Assembly (NCBI GenBank): GCA_026214975.1
Contig: CM047807.1
Span: 65,203,824-65,267,823 of the forward strand
Length of the DNA stretch: 64,000 nucleotides
Origin: Gentiana macrophylla
Lineage: Eukaryota > Streptophyta > Magnoliopsida > Gentianales > Gentianaceae
Direction: 5' to 3'
Below, piece after piece: positions 34,230 to 47,219 of this stretch. The position numbers were made by a program, and so were the translations under genes. Positions within the stretch are counted from its first letter, which is position 1. Each line of letters opens with the position of its first letter. The notes beneath the pieces are model-generated. The model had not been told where the DNA came from and did not search any database. It saw nothing but the letters and a program-made list of their open reading frames with translations.

Positions 34230-34634
34230 TCCTAACTCGCCAACATACTAAATCTTTCATAGTGAGTGGTTTAGTGAAGATGTCACCCAATTGATCTTCA
34301 TGGTTATGTGTTTTAGGATGACATCCCCTTTTCAACATGGTCTCTGATGAAATGATGTCTTACATCAATGTGCTTTGTTTTTGAATGTAATCTTTGGATT
34401 TTCGGTAATAGATATTGCACTTGTGTTATCACACATGATTGGAATTGTTTTCTCTTCCACTCCATAGTCTCTTAAATAGTCGTTGTCTTATCCATAGTAC
34501 TTGTGCAAACAACTACCTGCTATATATATATTCGCTTGGTTTGTTGATGTAGATATGGAGTTTTGCTTTTTATTTGAACCAAGAGACTAGTCCGGTTCCT
34601 AGCATTTGGCATGTTCCAGAGGTGCTTTTTCTAT
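34230..34634 (-). pseudogene. Copia C RNase H, strongly decayed
   Basis: On the minus strand fragments of KSTSGTCQMLG, LVSWFK and MCDNTSAI-like sequence appear in several frames down to about 34260. RNase H is the most damaged part of this pol. Confidence 0.6.
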
Positions 34635-36014
34635 CTATTTTGCATCCAAAGATAGTCGAGTCCAATATGATATCAATTTAAATCCTCCATCTTTTGGATA
34701 CCAAATTCCAACATTTATAGTGTTTTTCAAGTATTTGATTATCCTTTTAGCTGCTAGAAGATGTGATTCTTTTGGTTGAGCTTGAAATCTTGCACACACT
34801 CCTACTGCAAATGCTATATCAGGCCTGCTTGCATTTAAGTATAATAAGGATCCAATGATTCCTCTATACATTTTCTGATCAACATCCTTTCCCGCTTCAT
34901 CTTTCCCAAGTATGACTCTGGCACACATTGGTGTGTCTGCTGTGCCACTTGTATCCATCCCATACTTGTGTATCAAATCTCTTGTGTACTTGCCTTGACT
35001 AATGAAAATGCCATTCTTCATTTGTTTTACTTGAAGGCCAAGGAAATAGTTTAATTCTCTCATCATGCTCATCTGAAATTGGCTCTTTATCAGGTTTGCA
35101 AATTTCTCACAAAGCTTTTCATCCTCTGATCCAAAGATTATGTCATCAACATAGATTTGTACCAGCAATGTGCTTGCTCCTTCTTCTAGTTTAAATAGAG
35201 TCTTGTCAATAGTTCCCTTGTTGAATCCATTCTTGATCAGAAATTGTGATAGTGTTTCATACCAGGCTCTTGGTGCCTGTTTGAGGCCATAGAGGGCCTT
35301 TTTGAGTTTGTATACTTCGTCTTCTTTTCCTTTGATTTAAAATCCAGGAGGTTGTTCTACATAAACTTCTTCTTCCAAGAGTCCATTTAGGAATGCACTC
35401 TTTACATCCATTTGATAGACTTTGAAGTCTTTGTGTGCAGCAAATGCTAGAAAGAGTCTGATTGCTTCCAATCTTGCTACTGGTGCAAATGTTTCATCAT
35501 AATCTATTCCTTCTGCTTGAGAGTAGCCTTTTGCAACTAGACTTGCTTTGTTTCTGACAACAGTTCTTTGCTCGTCCATCTTGTTCCTGAATACCCATTT
35601 TGCACCAATGATATTGGCCATATCTGGTCTATCAACAAGTTCCCAGACTTCATTTCTTTAAAATTCATTTAGTTCTTCTTGCATGGCTGTGATCCAATCA
35701 GCATCTTGGATTGAATCATCTATGGTCTTGGGTTCCACTTGTGATAGAAAGCAAGTTAGCATGTGCTCCAGTTGTCTTCTGGTTCTAACTCCTGTATGAA
35801 TATTTCCAATGACTTGTTCTTCAGGATGGTCTCTTAGCCAATTTAGATCTGGTTGAAGATGTTCTTCATCTGGTGCTTCCATACCTTCATGCTGAGCATG
35901 AACTTCAACTTCAGGTACTTCTTCTGTTGTATTAATATGTGGCTCCTCTTGATTTTCAAAGTGGTGATTCAGGATGGTAGCTGGTATGATTGCATTTGTA
36001 TAGATTTCCTTCAT
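34635..36014 (-). pseudogene. pol: Copia C reverse transcriptase
   Basis: On the minus strand: LNWLRDHPEEQVIGNIHTGV (about 35850), [65 protein letters not shown], a short break near 35337, then LVQIYVDDIIFGSEDEKLCE (35160) with the catalytic YVDD and RELNYFLGLQVKQ. Stops at 35655 and 35337 and a frame change near 35170 break one reading frame into three open pieces. It would copy element RNA into DNA in the virus-like particle. Confidence 0.88.
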
Positions 36015-36107
36015 CTTTCGCTTTCTTCTTGGTCTTGAAGATCTTTACCATTTGTATTTGGTTCATCAAAACCACATGTACTCGATTCTTCAATCACCAA
36101 TGTTCTT

Positions 36108-37048
36108 TTATTGAGCACTCAATGCTTTGTTTGGTGTCCGAGTATCCCATGAAGATTGCTTCATCGACCTTCTCATCAAAGGTATGCGAGGTTCTCTGTT
36201 TAAGACAAAACATTTTGATCCAAACATATGAAAATATGAGATATTGGGTTTTCTACCATTCCATATTTCATACGGAGTCTTTCCATGATGTTTGTTGATG
36301 ATTGATCTGCTTTGTGTGTGACATCTCAGGTTTGTCGCTTCACCCGCAATCTCTTTGGCAAGCATGCTTCAAAGAATCATTGTTCTAAATGCTTCTTTGA
36401 GAGTTCTGTTTCTTCTTTCGGCTACACCATTTTGTTGTGGAGTTCCTGCTGCAGATAGTTGATGTAGCACTCCATTTTCTTCACAATAGGTTCGATAATT
36501 TCATTTAGAAATTCAAAGTGCCTCTATCTCGATCTGATCTTGATAATCTTTAGCTCTTTCTCATTCTGGAGACTTCTCAGCAAATCTGGCAGCTTATTGA
36601 GTGTTTCTTTCTTCTTGTTCATGAAGATGGTCCAGGTGTACTTTGAGAAGTCATCCACCACTACAAGAGTATATTTCTTACCACTCACACTTACTGGTGT
36701 GACTGGTCCAAACAGGTCCATGTGTAACAGATGTAGAACGCTTGTTGTAGATTGATGAGGCTTTGACTTGAATGAACTTTTTATTTGTTTTCCTTTCTGA
36801 CATGCATCACATAGACTTTCTTTCTTGAATGTGATCTCTGGCAGGCCTTCAACTAACTTGTTCCTTGATAGTTTGTTGATGGTCTTGAAATTCAGGTGAT
36901 TTAATCTTATGTGCCAAATCCAGCTTGTTGATTGATTATTTTTTATCAACAGACATGTTTCTGCCTTGGCTGTTCTCCAGTCCACAACATACATGTTGTC
37001 TTGTCTTCTACCTACAAGAACTACTGTGTTGGTTTGGCTGTGAATCAC
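36108..37048 (-). pseudogene. Copia C integrase
   Basis: The minus-strand frame 37048-36524 has the zinc region (WIWHIRLNHLNF ... CDACQKGKQIKSSF) and the core start (LLHMDLFGPVTPVSVSGKKY). The second-Asp region near 36530 is garbled by frame changes. The Glu region (AGTPQQNGVAERRN-like) lies near 36440-36410. The C-terminal part (GKTPYEIWNGRKPNISYFHM, 36365-36108) is in another frame. Confidence 0.83.
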
Positions 37049-37315
37049 TTTGCATCATTCTTTGTTGAAGTGCACATTGTAGTATTTGTCACAAAACTGA
37101 CTGATGCTCATCAGATTGAAATTTAGTCCCTTGACATATGCCACATTTTGAATCTTCAAATCGTTCTTGAGTATTTTGCCTTCCCCCTTAATGTTTCCAG
37201 GGTTTTCTTTGCCTCCAAATGTGACTTTGGGTCCATCAAAAGTCTTAAAGTCAGTGAGCCATTTCTTGTTTCCTGTCATGGGTCTGGAACATCCACTGTC
37301 TATGTACCAGACATC
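37049..37315 (-). CDS. Copia C protease
   Basis: On the minus strand WYIDSGCSRPMTGNKKWL begins near 37309 with an intact D-S-G triad. The fragment goes on with GNIKGEGKILKNDLKIQNVA and LNFNLMSISQFCDK, the usual sequence up to the gag-pre-integrase. It is open to about 37055. The frame is set off from the upstream gag tail by TAA and an AT-rich stretch ending TTTTGTAG. Confidence 0.8.
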
Positions 37316-37327
37316 CTACAAAACAGA

Positions 37328-39464
37328 TTAGTTAAGTTTAGGTACCCAACATTGTTTGGGTCCATACCTGTTAGCACTCATGCCTCCCATACCAAGTGTG
37401 TATCCAAAAGGTCTTCTTTTTGGATAATTGAAGTCATCAACTTCATATGTATAAGGCATGGCAGAATAGCTTCTAATATTTTTGTTGAAGGTATTCTGAT
37501 ACTTTTCTCCACCTTTTGGTGCATTTACATCCTTCTTCACTTTCCAATATGCAGTAGGAAACCTTTCTTGCTTCATGTGTCTAGGAACAGATTGGTTTTT
37601 CTTAAACACATGATGCATTTTGTGGAATGGTTTTCTCTTGTATTTTGGAGGTGCAGCATTCCAATCATCCTTTGAAGGGTAAATTCTGCCTTTACCTTTC
37701 AGATGGCTGTTGATCTTGATTGACTGGAATGAGGATTTAGTCTGCTGTTTCACTACATTGGGTTTTGACTTCACCGGAACAGGATGATCTGTTGGAACTA
37801 TGTTCTGTCCCTTTCTAAATTTTGGTCCATTAATGGTCCTGAATTTAGAATTGTATTGACCATTATTCCTACTTTCATCCTAACTGTTGTAGCCAAGACC
37901 AGATCTGTATCCAAACCTTTTTGAAGGTTTGTAAGCTAGTGTCTTTAGTGGTGCAGCGGTTACCTTTACTGGTGAGGAGATTTTCTTAACTGATCTATTA
38001 ATAACAGATGTATGATCATCTGTTTTTTGTTGATCATTTAAGTAGGTCTCCTTACTAATTAATTCAGCTTTTGCTTTATCCAGTTCTTCCTTTAATCTCT
38101 TATTCTCTTTTCTTAGATCCTTGCATTCCATTTCCTGAATTTCATGATTCTTTTCAATTTCATCAAACATAGTCATGAGATTTTGGACTAGGTCTGCTGT
38201 GTCTAATGGGAGACTAGAAGATTGTGCGGTGTTAGATGTGGATGCATTTGATGAGAACAGGAACTAGATATTACCTCGCCATCTCGATTCTTTAGCCATT
38301 AGACATAGGCTTGTTTCCTCGATTGTCCGAGCTATCACTTTTGTCTTCATCTAATTCTTTGGTCATGAGGCATAGACATGCTTTTTCATTTTCCTCGAGT
38401 CTGTCTTCTTCATCACTATCATCTGAATCATTATCAGATGATTCTTCATTCTTTTCACTGCTGGATTCTGCCTTGAGTGCCTTCTTGCTCTTTCTCTTTT
38501 CAAATGCTTTGTATTTCTTCTTTTCATCAACTTTGTCATTTTCTTCAGGACAATCAGCCTTGAAGTGACCTTTCTTGTTGCAGTTGAAGCATTTGTATTC
38601 ATCATCTTTCTTCTTCATATCTTTCATTGATCTTGACCTCTTGTTTGATGATGAATTTCCTTTGAATGGCTTCTTTTTGCTAAACCTGTCAAAATGTTTA
38701 ACTAATAGAGCTACATGTTCTTTTAGTTCATGTATCTCTTTCTTTGATGCATTCGGCAAAGTTACTTTCTTTGAGGTGCATTAATGCGATGATTTTATGT
38801 GTCTCTGCCGGGCACCATCTTCACCGTTTAATTCGAATTCATGAGCTTTTAATTGGGACATCGATGTCGAGTGTCGGTGCTTGCAAGATTTGTTGTTCCT
38901 CTGATTACTGATGTTATGATCTTCCATCTTTCAGGCAGTCCTCTCAAGATCTTCAAGCATACTTCTTTCTGGGGATATATGTGTCCAAGCTGTTGCAATT
39001 CACCGATGATGCTTGAGAATATGTTGTCCATTTGATCAATGGATTCACCACCTTCATTTTAAAGTTCTCAAATTTACTGTTTTGCAAGATAATTTGTTTT
39101 CTTTAATCGCCTGATCCTTCATTTATCAATGATAGCTTGTCCCACATCTCCTTTGTCGTTTTGCGCCTTTGATTCTCATGAACATGTTGTTATCTAGGGT
39201 CTTCAAGATCATGTCTATTGCAACAAAGTCCAGATTTGCTCTTCTCCTATCATCCTTCGTCCAATCCTTTTTAGGTTTGTCAATTTCCTTTCCTTGATCT
39301 GCTCATGTGCCTACCACCCTAGTGATTGTGATTGGTCAATCATTGATTACATCCAGCATCTCTTCATGAGTTGCTGCAAGATGAGATAGCATTCTTATTT
39401 TATATTCATCTAAATTATTAACATTAAAAACAGGTACTTTTGACAAGAAGTTTGAGGAATCCAT
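37328..39464 (-). pseudogene. gag: Copia C gag with zinc knuckle and basic tail
   Basis: ATG at 39464 on the minus strand (MDSSNFLSKVPVFN, then NLDEYKIRMLSHLAATHEEM), similar in pattern to the copia A and B gag starts. The UBN2 middle (QKEVCLKILRGLPERWKIIT, 38970) follows. One CCHC knuckle, CFNCNKKGHFKADC, is near 38590-38549 in an open frame (38759-38292) rich in K, S, D and E. The coiled-coil segment (KENKRLKEELDKAKAELISK) is at about 38110 and the basic tail ends with CWVPKLN and TAA at 37328. Several frame changes split it. Confidence 0.82.
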
Positions 39465-39587
39465 CAGTGCAAATGAAGATATAAATGTAAATGTATAGAA
39501 GATTCAGATTTGAAAACTACTTTGAAAATATGTGATCTCCTTGTTACAGTAAATTAGATCTCAATGCAGTTTACGATACTAGAACAC

Positions 39588-39600
39588 CGCTCTGCTACCA
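39588..39600 (-). promoter_or_regulatory. Primer binding site of copia C
   Basis: On the minus strand TGGTAGCAGAGCG lies two bases after the 5' LTR. It matches the initiator tRNA-Met site apart from one base. Confidence 0.75.
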
Positions 39601-39602
39601 AT

Positions 39603-41010
39603 TGTTGGTCCCAGAGAAGGGTAAAACTATAGTCGGAGGGGGGTGAATGACTATAGTGGAGTTTCAAAAACTTTTCTTTTATTTAAAAGATTTTGGGCAG
39701 CGGATAAGTCCCTTCTTACTATGTTGTTTTCAAATCAGTTTAGACAATCACATGAATAAGTTATGATGTAGGCAAATTAAATAAATGTTTGTAAAGTAAA
39801 TTGCGAAATTAAATTGACACAAGGCTTATAGTGGTTCGGTGGTGGTGTAATCCCTTAATCCACTCTTCTCCTGTGATGATCGAAGGAATTCACTATTGTT
39901 TTCACAGATACAATAGTTTGATTGTCCTTGGCTTCCCAAGCTTTACAATCTACAAGACTATCACTCATTGACTACAATGACTTGATGATTCGATCTTCCT
40001 TTTGTCTTGCTCCTTAAGATTAAAATCCTTCAACAAATATCACAGATTCAACTCCTTCTCAGATTGCCTCTGATTCAGTTGCTTCAGTTTGATATGAATG
40101 TGATTCACACACTTGCTTGACCAATCTCAGTTCTGTGTATGACTTTTTAGATCAGATATTTGAGTTGATCACTAGATGTATCATTGTAAGTTCAGAGAGA
40201 AGGCTTTTCAAATTGACAGAGTTTCTGGTTTCTTTCTTTTTTTTAATCGTTATTTTTCTTTTTCTGTCAATGCCTTTTATTTATAGCCTTGAATAACCTT
40301 GGTTTTGAAATTCCGTCCATTGGCTATATTAATGAGGGAATAATCCTTGATTTTATTCTTGATTCCCCCTTAATTGCATTCTCCTTGATTTCAGTGATCG
40401 GATTCTTTCTTCAAACGTATAGCAGAAAATCCGTCCTTGATTGATCATCTATTGATTGTGCATTTAATGCATGATCTTCTGTATCTTCAACATATATCAA
40501 ATCTGATCTGGTAAGTGTTACTTCGCCGTTTTCAGAACGGTCGTGTGAGCCTTCTGACTTAGCCGTTAGTTCTTTCTTCGCCGTTTTGTCTTTGCCGAAA
40601 GTCAGTTTACTCAGCCGATTCACTGTTTTCTTCTTTGTTTTAGTTTTAGGAGAATCTTTATACTTCACTGATCCTTGATTTGGGTGAGACCAGTGTACAC
40701 CATATTTGAATATTGAGTTTCATCACTTGAAACATAACTTAGACTTATCCAAGGTCATCACAGACTTCCTTGGTTATAAGTCAGACCATAATGTCTTCAT
40801 TGCTTCTCTGCTGGTGCTTGGCTGGCTTCACTTTGCCGAATATCTGTTTTTGCTTTGCCTTCCTACCAACTAGTACAATACTTGTCTGACTCAACTTATA
40901 CAACATGTCAGACTCTAAGTAAAGACTTATACAGAGAATTCTAACTTATTTCAGGCTTGCTATAACAGCTGGTATGGCCATCATCAAAACATAATAAAAT
41001 GTTCCTAACA
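39603..41010 (-). repeat. 5' LTR of copia C (right copy)
   Basis: 1408 bp, partner of 29928-31327. TATA box at 40278-40285 on the minus strand. This copy keeps CAG/CTG at many places where the other LTR reads CG. Confidence 0.93.
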
Positions 41011-41906
41011 TGAGAAATTTGCAAGTTTGTTGAAAAGCAAATTTCAGATGAGTATGATGGGAGAATTAAATTATTTCCTAGGATTGCAAGTTAAACAATT
41101 AGCTGATGGAATTTTCATTCACCAAACAAAATATTCAAGAGAACTTATCAAAAAGTTTGGTATGGAGAAATCTACTGGAATTTCTACACCAATGGGGACC
41201 AACATCAGATTAGATGAAGACAAAGAAGGTAAAGATGTTGATCAAACACTCTACAGAAGGATGATTGGAAGCTTACTCTATCTTACAGCAAGTAGGCCAG
41301 ACATATCTTTTACTGTCGGTGTATGTGCAAGATTTCAGTCAAGACCAAAGGAAAGTCATCTCACAGTTGTGAAAAGAACTTTGAAATATCTGAAAGACAC
41401 AGATGGAGTTGGAATTTGGTATTCAAAAGAAGGAGAATTCAAGCTGATTTCTTATTCAGATTCAGACTATGCTGGATGCAAAGTGGATAGAAAAAGCACA
41501 TCGTGCACATGTCGATTATTGGGAAATAGACTTGTGTCATGGTTTAGCAAGAAGCAAAACTCAATCTCAACTTCAATGAAATTTGAATATATAGCAATGG
41601 AAGTTGTTGTGCTCATGTTTTATGGATCGATGACAATTAAGAGACTATGGGATAGAAGAAGGAACAATTCCCATAATGTGTGATAACACAAGTGCAATTG
41701 AAATTACTGATAATCCAGTTTTACACTCAAGGACAAAGCACATTGATGTCCGTCACCACTTCATAAGAGATCATGCAGAGAAGAAGGATATAACAGTTCT
41801 TTATGTACTTACTGAAGATCAGTTGGCAGATATCTTTACAAAGCCATTGAACAAAGAAAGATTTTCCAAATTAAGATCTGAGTTGGGAATAATTAAAGTC
41901 AGTTAA
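41011..41906 (+). pseudogene. pol: Copia B reverse transcriptase end and RNase H
   Basis: Resumes RT after copia C: the duplicated tgaga is followed by KFQMSMMGELNYFLGLQV, TPMGTNIRLDEDKEGKDVDQ and SLLYLTASRPDISFTVGVCA. RNase H starts with SYSDSDYAGCKVDRKS and goes on with SISTSMKFEYIAM, where the usual AEAEYIA block with the catalytic Glu is altered. After a frame change at 41676, MCDNTSAIEITDNPVLHSR and DQLADIFTKPLNKERF end at the TAA near 41906. Confidence 0.88.
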
Positions 41907-42396
41907 GTCAGTTAAGCCAGAGATCCGTCAAGGGGATTAATATTTGTTATGTTGGGTGCGCTCACTTAACAGATTAGTCACTGACATCAACAATCTCAAA
42001 CTGACAAACTGAAGAATTTGACAAAACTGAATAATTTGATGGAACTGAATTATCTCTAGAACTGACCTCAGCATCAGTTTTCATTCCAGTCAAATGTAGT
42101 CAAAGGTTGATAAGATAGAATCAACAAGCGGTTATATCGCATTAAATTACCACAGTTCTTTTTGTCAGAATTTCATGTGTACACCCCACGATTGTCAGAA
42201 AAGTACACGTATCGGTTATCAAAACCATCATGGAATTTGAAAAGTTGTACCACTCAAACGCCAGAATATCCTACCTATTTATTCAACCTCCGTTCACACT
42301 ATTCTCTATCAAAATTCAAAATTATTTTCAGAAAGCAAAATAGACTTTTTACAACCCTCTCTTTCAAAAATGAAATTTTTGTGTTCACACTAAAAT
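41907..42396 (+). other. Copia B pol-aORF spacer
   Basis: Non-coding. Single copy of the spacer motif (caaggggattaatatttg, gttgggtgcgctcacttaac) at 41929-41975. TATTTATT at 42277-42284, 113 bp before the aORF ATG, is a weak TATA candidate in the same place as in A and C. Confidence 0.5.
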
Positions 42397-44732
42397 ATGG
42401 CCACTTCGGATGATTCGAAAGAAAAAAGATTGATCACAGAGCTTGATGAACTAACACTTGAAATGTATGAAGGTATGTGTCAAAACACCTTGTTAGCCAG
42501 CTGTGTACGAGATAAAATCAAAAAACAACCAGGATTGAACAACATCCTCGAAGTTAGTTTCAAAGAAAAACGAGATGTGGAAGGCATTTTGCAATTTTGG
42601 CAAAACATGCGATTAGTCAGAGACTCCTTGATAACTACAGTTCATGGAGATCACATTGTTCTCAATGAAAGAGTCATGAGGTCACTCTTTGGCTTCGCAA
42701 ATATAACAACAACTTCAACAGAGTTAGCCACTCTACCATTGAAGAAATAAGCTTTTCTCACAATGATTACTTCGTCTACAGAACCAATCGAACCTGGTAT
42801 TCATGTCGACAAAATCAAGCCGGAATTTGGAAATCTCAACAGATGGCTCAGCACACACGTCATTGGAAAATCCAAAGGAATTAATATTCTTTCGGAAGAA
42901 AATTTTTGTCTTGATGAACATAATGCAGGATAATATAGAATTTAATTGGGCAGGTTATATAGTCAATCAGTTCAAGAAGCAACACTTAGCTGAATTAGAA
43001 AGTGTGAAAAGAGCTCAAGCTGAAGGACAAGTAACTGATGGGAGATTCCGACTGAAGAAGACTCTTAGTGGAATCATTCAGTTTTATTTAGAAAGAATTA
43101 AGGAAGGGAAGCAAGCAAGGAAAACTGCCACATCGAAGGAAATCACAGAAACAACTTCCCAACCTGGCTAAGTCGACAATTGTGTCTCAACAGGAAGCTC
43201 AACACAAAGGGACTAAGCGAAAAGCTGAATCCACAGAAGGAAGATCAGTTGTAAGATGTTTGTACCCTGAAATCTCAAGTGAGAAAGCACCAACTGAGGG
43301 GGAACAACAACATCAATTAACAACTGAAGTTACTCAAGAGAATGTCACTGCTGATCATACTTCTTAGATACAACACCCAGTTTTCGAAGCTGACAAAATC
43401 ATTAAGCTGATGAAAATGAAACTTCAACCAGAAGATTCTCAAGATGTCAGTTTAAAGACTGAAGAAAAATTACTCTTAGAGAAATTGGAAGTTAGAGATC
43501 TTTACTCTCTATTTCCTAGTACAGAATTTCTTGATAACTGTTGCAAAAGATTTACCGAACTATCAAAAAGAAGAGAATCAGGCACATCATCTAAAGAAAG
43601 TTCAAAGAAAAAGGATGCTGATGACCATGATAAGTCAAGAAAAGAAGCTGATGATACTACAGTTTTGCAAATAGTCACTCAATCTCAACCTCTAGGAACG
43701 CAAACTATACCACAGCAAGAAGGATTGCCAGTTGGAAATCAGACAACTGACAATCAGCAAGCAGCTGATGAAATCAGACAACTGATTGTTATTGCTGATA
43801 ATACCCAGGATAAGGATCAAATAGAAGCTACATATGATCCCTCTGATTTTCTATCTAAGGATGAATTGGCCAGATTTCTTGAAAACTTGAAAATTGTACT
43901 CAGTCAGAGAGATACACAGAATGGCCTTTTATCAAACATCTCTGGATATCTTGATTATAGAACTAGAACTGATGTTTCAGTTCATGCAAGACTAGAGAAG
44001 ATTCACAAATCAAGTTCAAGTTCCGCTTCAGAGACTGTGTTACTCAAACAACAACTCGAAGATTCAACCGTTGTAGATAGAGAAACTCATGCTTAGGCTC
44101 ATTGGCATATAAATCAGCATATCTACGGGTTAGAAACTCAGCTTAAGGAAGTACTTGCTTCTCAGCGACAGATTTCAGAAGATAAAAAAACAACCCATGC
44201 CCTGGTGGATCAGTTATATGATGCCAAAAAGGGGGAAGCTGAAGAAGAAAAGCTGAAATTACTTGGAGAAATGAAGCGACTTGAAGAAGAATTACAAAGA
44301 TACAGATCAGATCCTAAATTTTTGAAGAAAGAGTTAAGTGATGATCAACTTATTGAAAAATACAATCAACCTGGAGACAGAAGAGTTACTCTTACAAAGG
44401 ATCTGTGGACGCAGTTTATCAAAGATCACAATCCTATTAAATTCAAGTACAAGGACAGAACATTTGAGGAATCCTTGAACTACTTTCTATCTGATATTTA
44501 CTCAAAGCGAAAAATTGCACAACATAAGAAGAATCAGAGAATTGATGATAAACTGAAGATTAAAGACAAGACAGAACAAATGAAAGCCGATCTAGTAGAA
44601 TTTGAAAATTACTACTCGAAAGACTCAAGCTTACCTAAGCTAATTCAATGGAGAAGATGGAAAGAAAGTAGCCAAGTTGACTACAACAAGACCTTTTCAA
44701 AAGAAGACTCCAAGCTTGAAGAATATTTTTGA
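42397..44732 (+). pseudogene. Copia B additional ORF (aORF)
   Basis: Starts at ATG 42397 (ctaaaATATGGCC context, MATSDDSKEKRL). The N-terminal module is open to 42750 (GILQFWQNMRLVRDSLIT, then GDHIVLNERVMRSLFGF). After frame changes come open segments at 42803-43171, 43182-43367, 43410-44096 and 44205-44732. They are acidic and Q-rich, then coiled coil (EEEKLKLLGEMKRLEEELQR). The C-terminal block has RVTLTKDLWTQF, FEESLNYFLSDIYSKRK and LPKLIQWRRWKES. This block matches copia A at about 54820-55110 (LTDDLLKEY, FHEGLNSFLGL, LPEAWHWWKEV). Of the three aORFs it is the least broken, about 780 codons in total. No membrane helix is seen; function unknown. Confidence 0.7.
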
Positions 44733-44944
44733 TTGTATGACAAAGCAAAAAGATATGACTCAGTCATGCAAAAAGCTAAGAAGAAGCTTAGTCATTAATC
44801 ACAATTATTTGAACAAAATGTACATATCCAGTTTTTGCGCATTCTAATGAAAACTAGTTTTGCAGTTTTACATTGTTCTACATTGTTTTGATCTTTATGT
44901 TTTTCTTTTAGGGAGATTTTTGGCATCATCAAAAATGGGGAAAT
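44733..44944 (+). promoter_or_regulatory. Copia B post-aORF region and polypurine tract
   Basis: A short non-coding stretch ends with ggcatcatc, then aaaaatggggaaatt (44930-44944) directly before the 3' LTR. The ggcatcatc plus purine tract arrangement is shared with copia A. Confidence 0.75.
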
Positions 44945-46695
44945 TGTTGGAAATAAAATTTATGTTTTGATGATAATTCATCTTATTTGTTAAAATATTA
45001 TCTTAACCCCATTGATGAAGTGCTGAAGCCAGCTGTTATAGTGGAAAGCTAAAAGATGTCTAGAACTGAATGTATAAGTTTTACTAGAGTCTGATATTTG
45101 TATAGGTTACATCAGACAAGCACTATAATTGTTAGTGTGTCGTAAAACTGAAAACTGGAAATCATTTAGAAAACTAGAAATCATCGAGACAAGCAAACTG
45201 ACTCAGAATACACCTACATGAAACTGAAGAAGGTAAGTTCGCTGAGAGTTACAGACTCGGTTGGCATATCTAAAAAATCAAAGAACTGAGGGTTCAAACA
45301 CAGTTATTGAAGAATGAAGAACTGAGGGTTCAAACTCAGTTATGAAGATTACAAGTCGAGACTGTAAAGTTAGACTTCAGGCAAGATTGTAGTGACCTAA
45401 ACTGACTTTGTAGATCTTGTATGAAGACCTAAGGATCATAAGGACAATGAATTCTTAGTTGATAAAGAATCATGGTGTACTATGATTAAGTCAATTATGA
45501 TCAGATGAAAACTGGAGTACTGATATTTGAAGAAGAGTAAAATCTCGATTAATGCTTCAAGTCGATTAGAAGCGACAAAGAAAACTCAATACAAAGCGAT
45601 AAGGAAACTCGGTTTTATAAGTCACCATCCAACAAGCGGATCGTGCTGATCGAACATTGTAAAGAAAGCAATTTCATTGGATGAAATCTCGACCGCAATG
45701 AACGGTCGAGAAAATATAGCCGTTCCAAGATGAGCGTTGATACAATTCAAATTGAAGCCGATGAACATTGGACTTCACACTATAAATAGAAGACTTTGCA
45801 CCAACAACAAAATATATAGAAGCGAGAGCATATACAAGAATCAACAAGCAATTTTGTGCATCATCTATTCTATTCGAATTGCTATCATCTCTCGAACTAT
45901 AACAAGATCATATCTAGTATTTCTTCAAGTGTTCAAGCTACAAAGAATTTATCAAGAATCCAACACCTTGAAGAACCACAAACAAGAATCAACTTATTGA
46001 TTCTCAGCCCAACCTTGATTCTACATCAAAGGTTTTAGACTGTGAAGCAAACCGTGAAGGTTTCGCCAAGGACAGTTGTGACAAGCAGTCGGGTGGACTG
46101 TGTTTGTGGTGGTAGCTAGTGAAGAGGCAATCCTACCCTTTAAGGAACAGTGGTTCAAGCATTTGAAGAGCATCAATTCTACCTGTTCTACAACTGTTTA
46201 GATAGTGAAGCTAGGGATTAGCCAAGGACTATTGTTTAGGACTTTTTGTAACAGTTCACCTCAAGAAGTTCTAGTGGAATTTTCCTCCCCACCACAGGGG
46301 AAGAGAGGACGTATAGGATTACACCACCAGGAACCTCTATAATATCCGCCTTATTTACTTTACGCATTTATTTATTTATTCAGCATTTACTTACAGCATT
46401 GTGATACCTGATTGTTATACTCCTCACAATCACAACTGACATTCAATCATAATTCAGTTCACAACACTCAGTTTTCATAATAGAATAACAAGATCAAGAA
46501 AAAGGCTAAAATCATATCCGCTGCCGGTTGACTCAATTTCAGCTTAAGTCAGTTTGACTTAATCTCAGCTTTGTTAGCTTAACTCCACACAAGTTTTTAA
46601 CTGAACCTTAATTTGCTTTAAATCCAGTTTTAGGGACAAGTTTATTCACCCCCCCCCCCCTCTAAACTTGTGTTAGCCTTTCCAAAGGACCAACA
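44945..46695 (+). repeat. 3' LTR of copia B
   Basis: 1751 bp, partner of 23682-25434. TATA box at 45781-45788. The C run near 46650 is longer than in the 5' LTR. Several CAG/CTG sites read CG here, most clearly at 45539-45620. Confidence 0.93.
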
Positions 46696-46700
46696 AATAC

Positions 46701-46905
46701 AATGTAGATGAGCCTGCTGATGGAATTGATGGAGGAATGGCTGGTGGGGTACCAGCACATGTTTTGGATGAGTTGAGGACTGTTAGAAATGACGTTGCAA
46801 ATTTAAGAACTCAACTTGATAGGCAAGAGCATTGATTTGAAGATTAAATGAACTTAGTGGAGAATAGAGGAAGAACCACTGAAACTGTTGCTTCCAATAT
46901 AACAT
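46701..46905 (+). pseudogene. Copia A aORF, middle part
   Basis: About 200 bp between the insertions of copia B and gypsy D. One frame reads DEPADGIDGGMAGGVPAHV and LDELRTVRNDVANLRTQLDR, a coiled-coil-like pattern, then TGA. The first bases (46696-46700) are the duplicated target of B and the last (46901-46905) that of D. Confidence 0.65.
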
Positions 46906-47219
46906 TGTTAAGGGTGATTTTATATGATTTATAACATTATATTTTGTAACAATTTCCTCCATATTCGTATAATTCGCATAGAAATTAGGTGTTTAATTGA
47001 TTTATTGAGCGAATGAGTTTTTAAACGGTTTGATCGCAAAATTGGTTAATTTATGTGTTTTATTGATGATTTTATGTTGATTTGAATGATATTACATATT
47101 GCGATGTTTTGATTACCTTGTAGATACACGAAATTGGTTCAAAAGTGGATTAAAAGATGTCAAGGATCGAATTTGTATGAAGAAAAAGAGATAGAGATGA
47201 AAATCGGAGTTGAAGTCAC

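Larger units (their letters stand above)
29928..41010 (-). mobile_element. Copia C: Sire-lineage element, minus strand
   Basis: An 11.1-kb element with the exact duplication tgaga on both sides (29923-29927 and 41011-41015). LTRs begin TGTTAGGAAC and end GGGACCAACA on the minus strand. It has PBS, gag, protease, integrase, RT, decayed RNase H, spacer, aORF and PPT, all on the minus strand. It is a third Sire family. It lies inside the RT of copia B and is the innermost insertion. Confidence 0.94.
23682..46695 (+). mobile_element. Copia B: Sire-lineage element carrying copia C
   Basis: LTRs start TGTTGGAAAT and end CCAAYA. The exact duplication aatac flanks it (23677-23681 and 46696-46700). 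It is inserted in the aORF of copia A on the same strand. It has the same gene order as copia A but is a different family: its LTR is alignable mainly in U5 and at the ends. Copia C (29928-41010) sits within the RT. Without it the element is about 11.9 kb. Confidence 0.93.

Noticed and set aside
36932..37675. Plus-strand ORFs over copia C protease and gag (up to 175 codons)
   Set aside because: Antisense to clear protease and gag motifs; no domain of their own.
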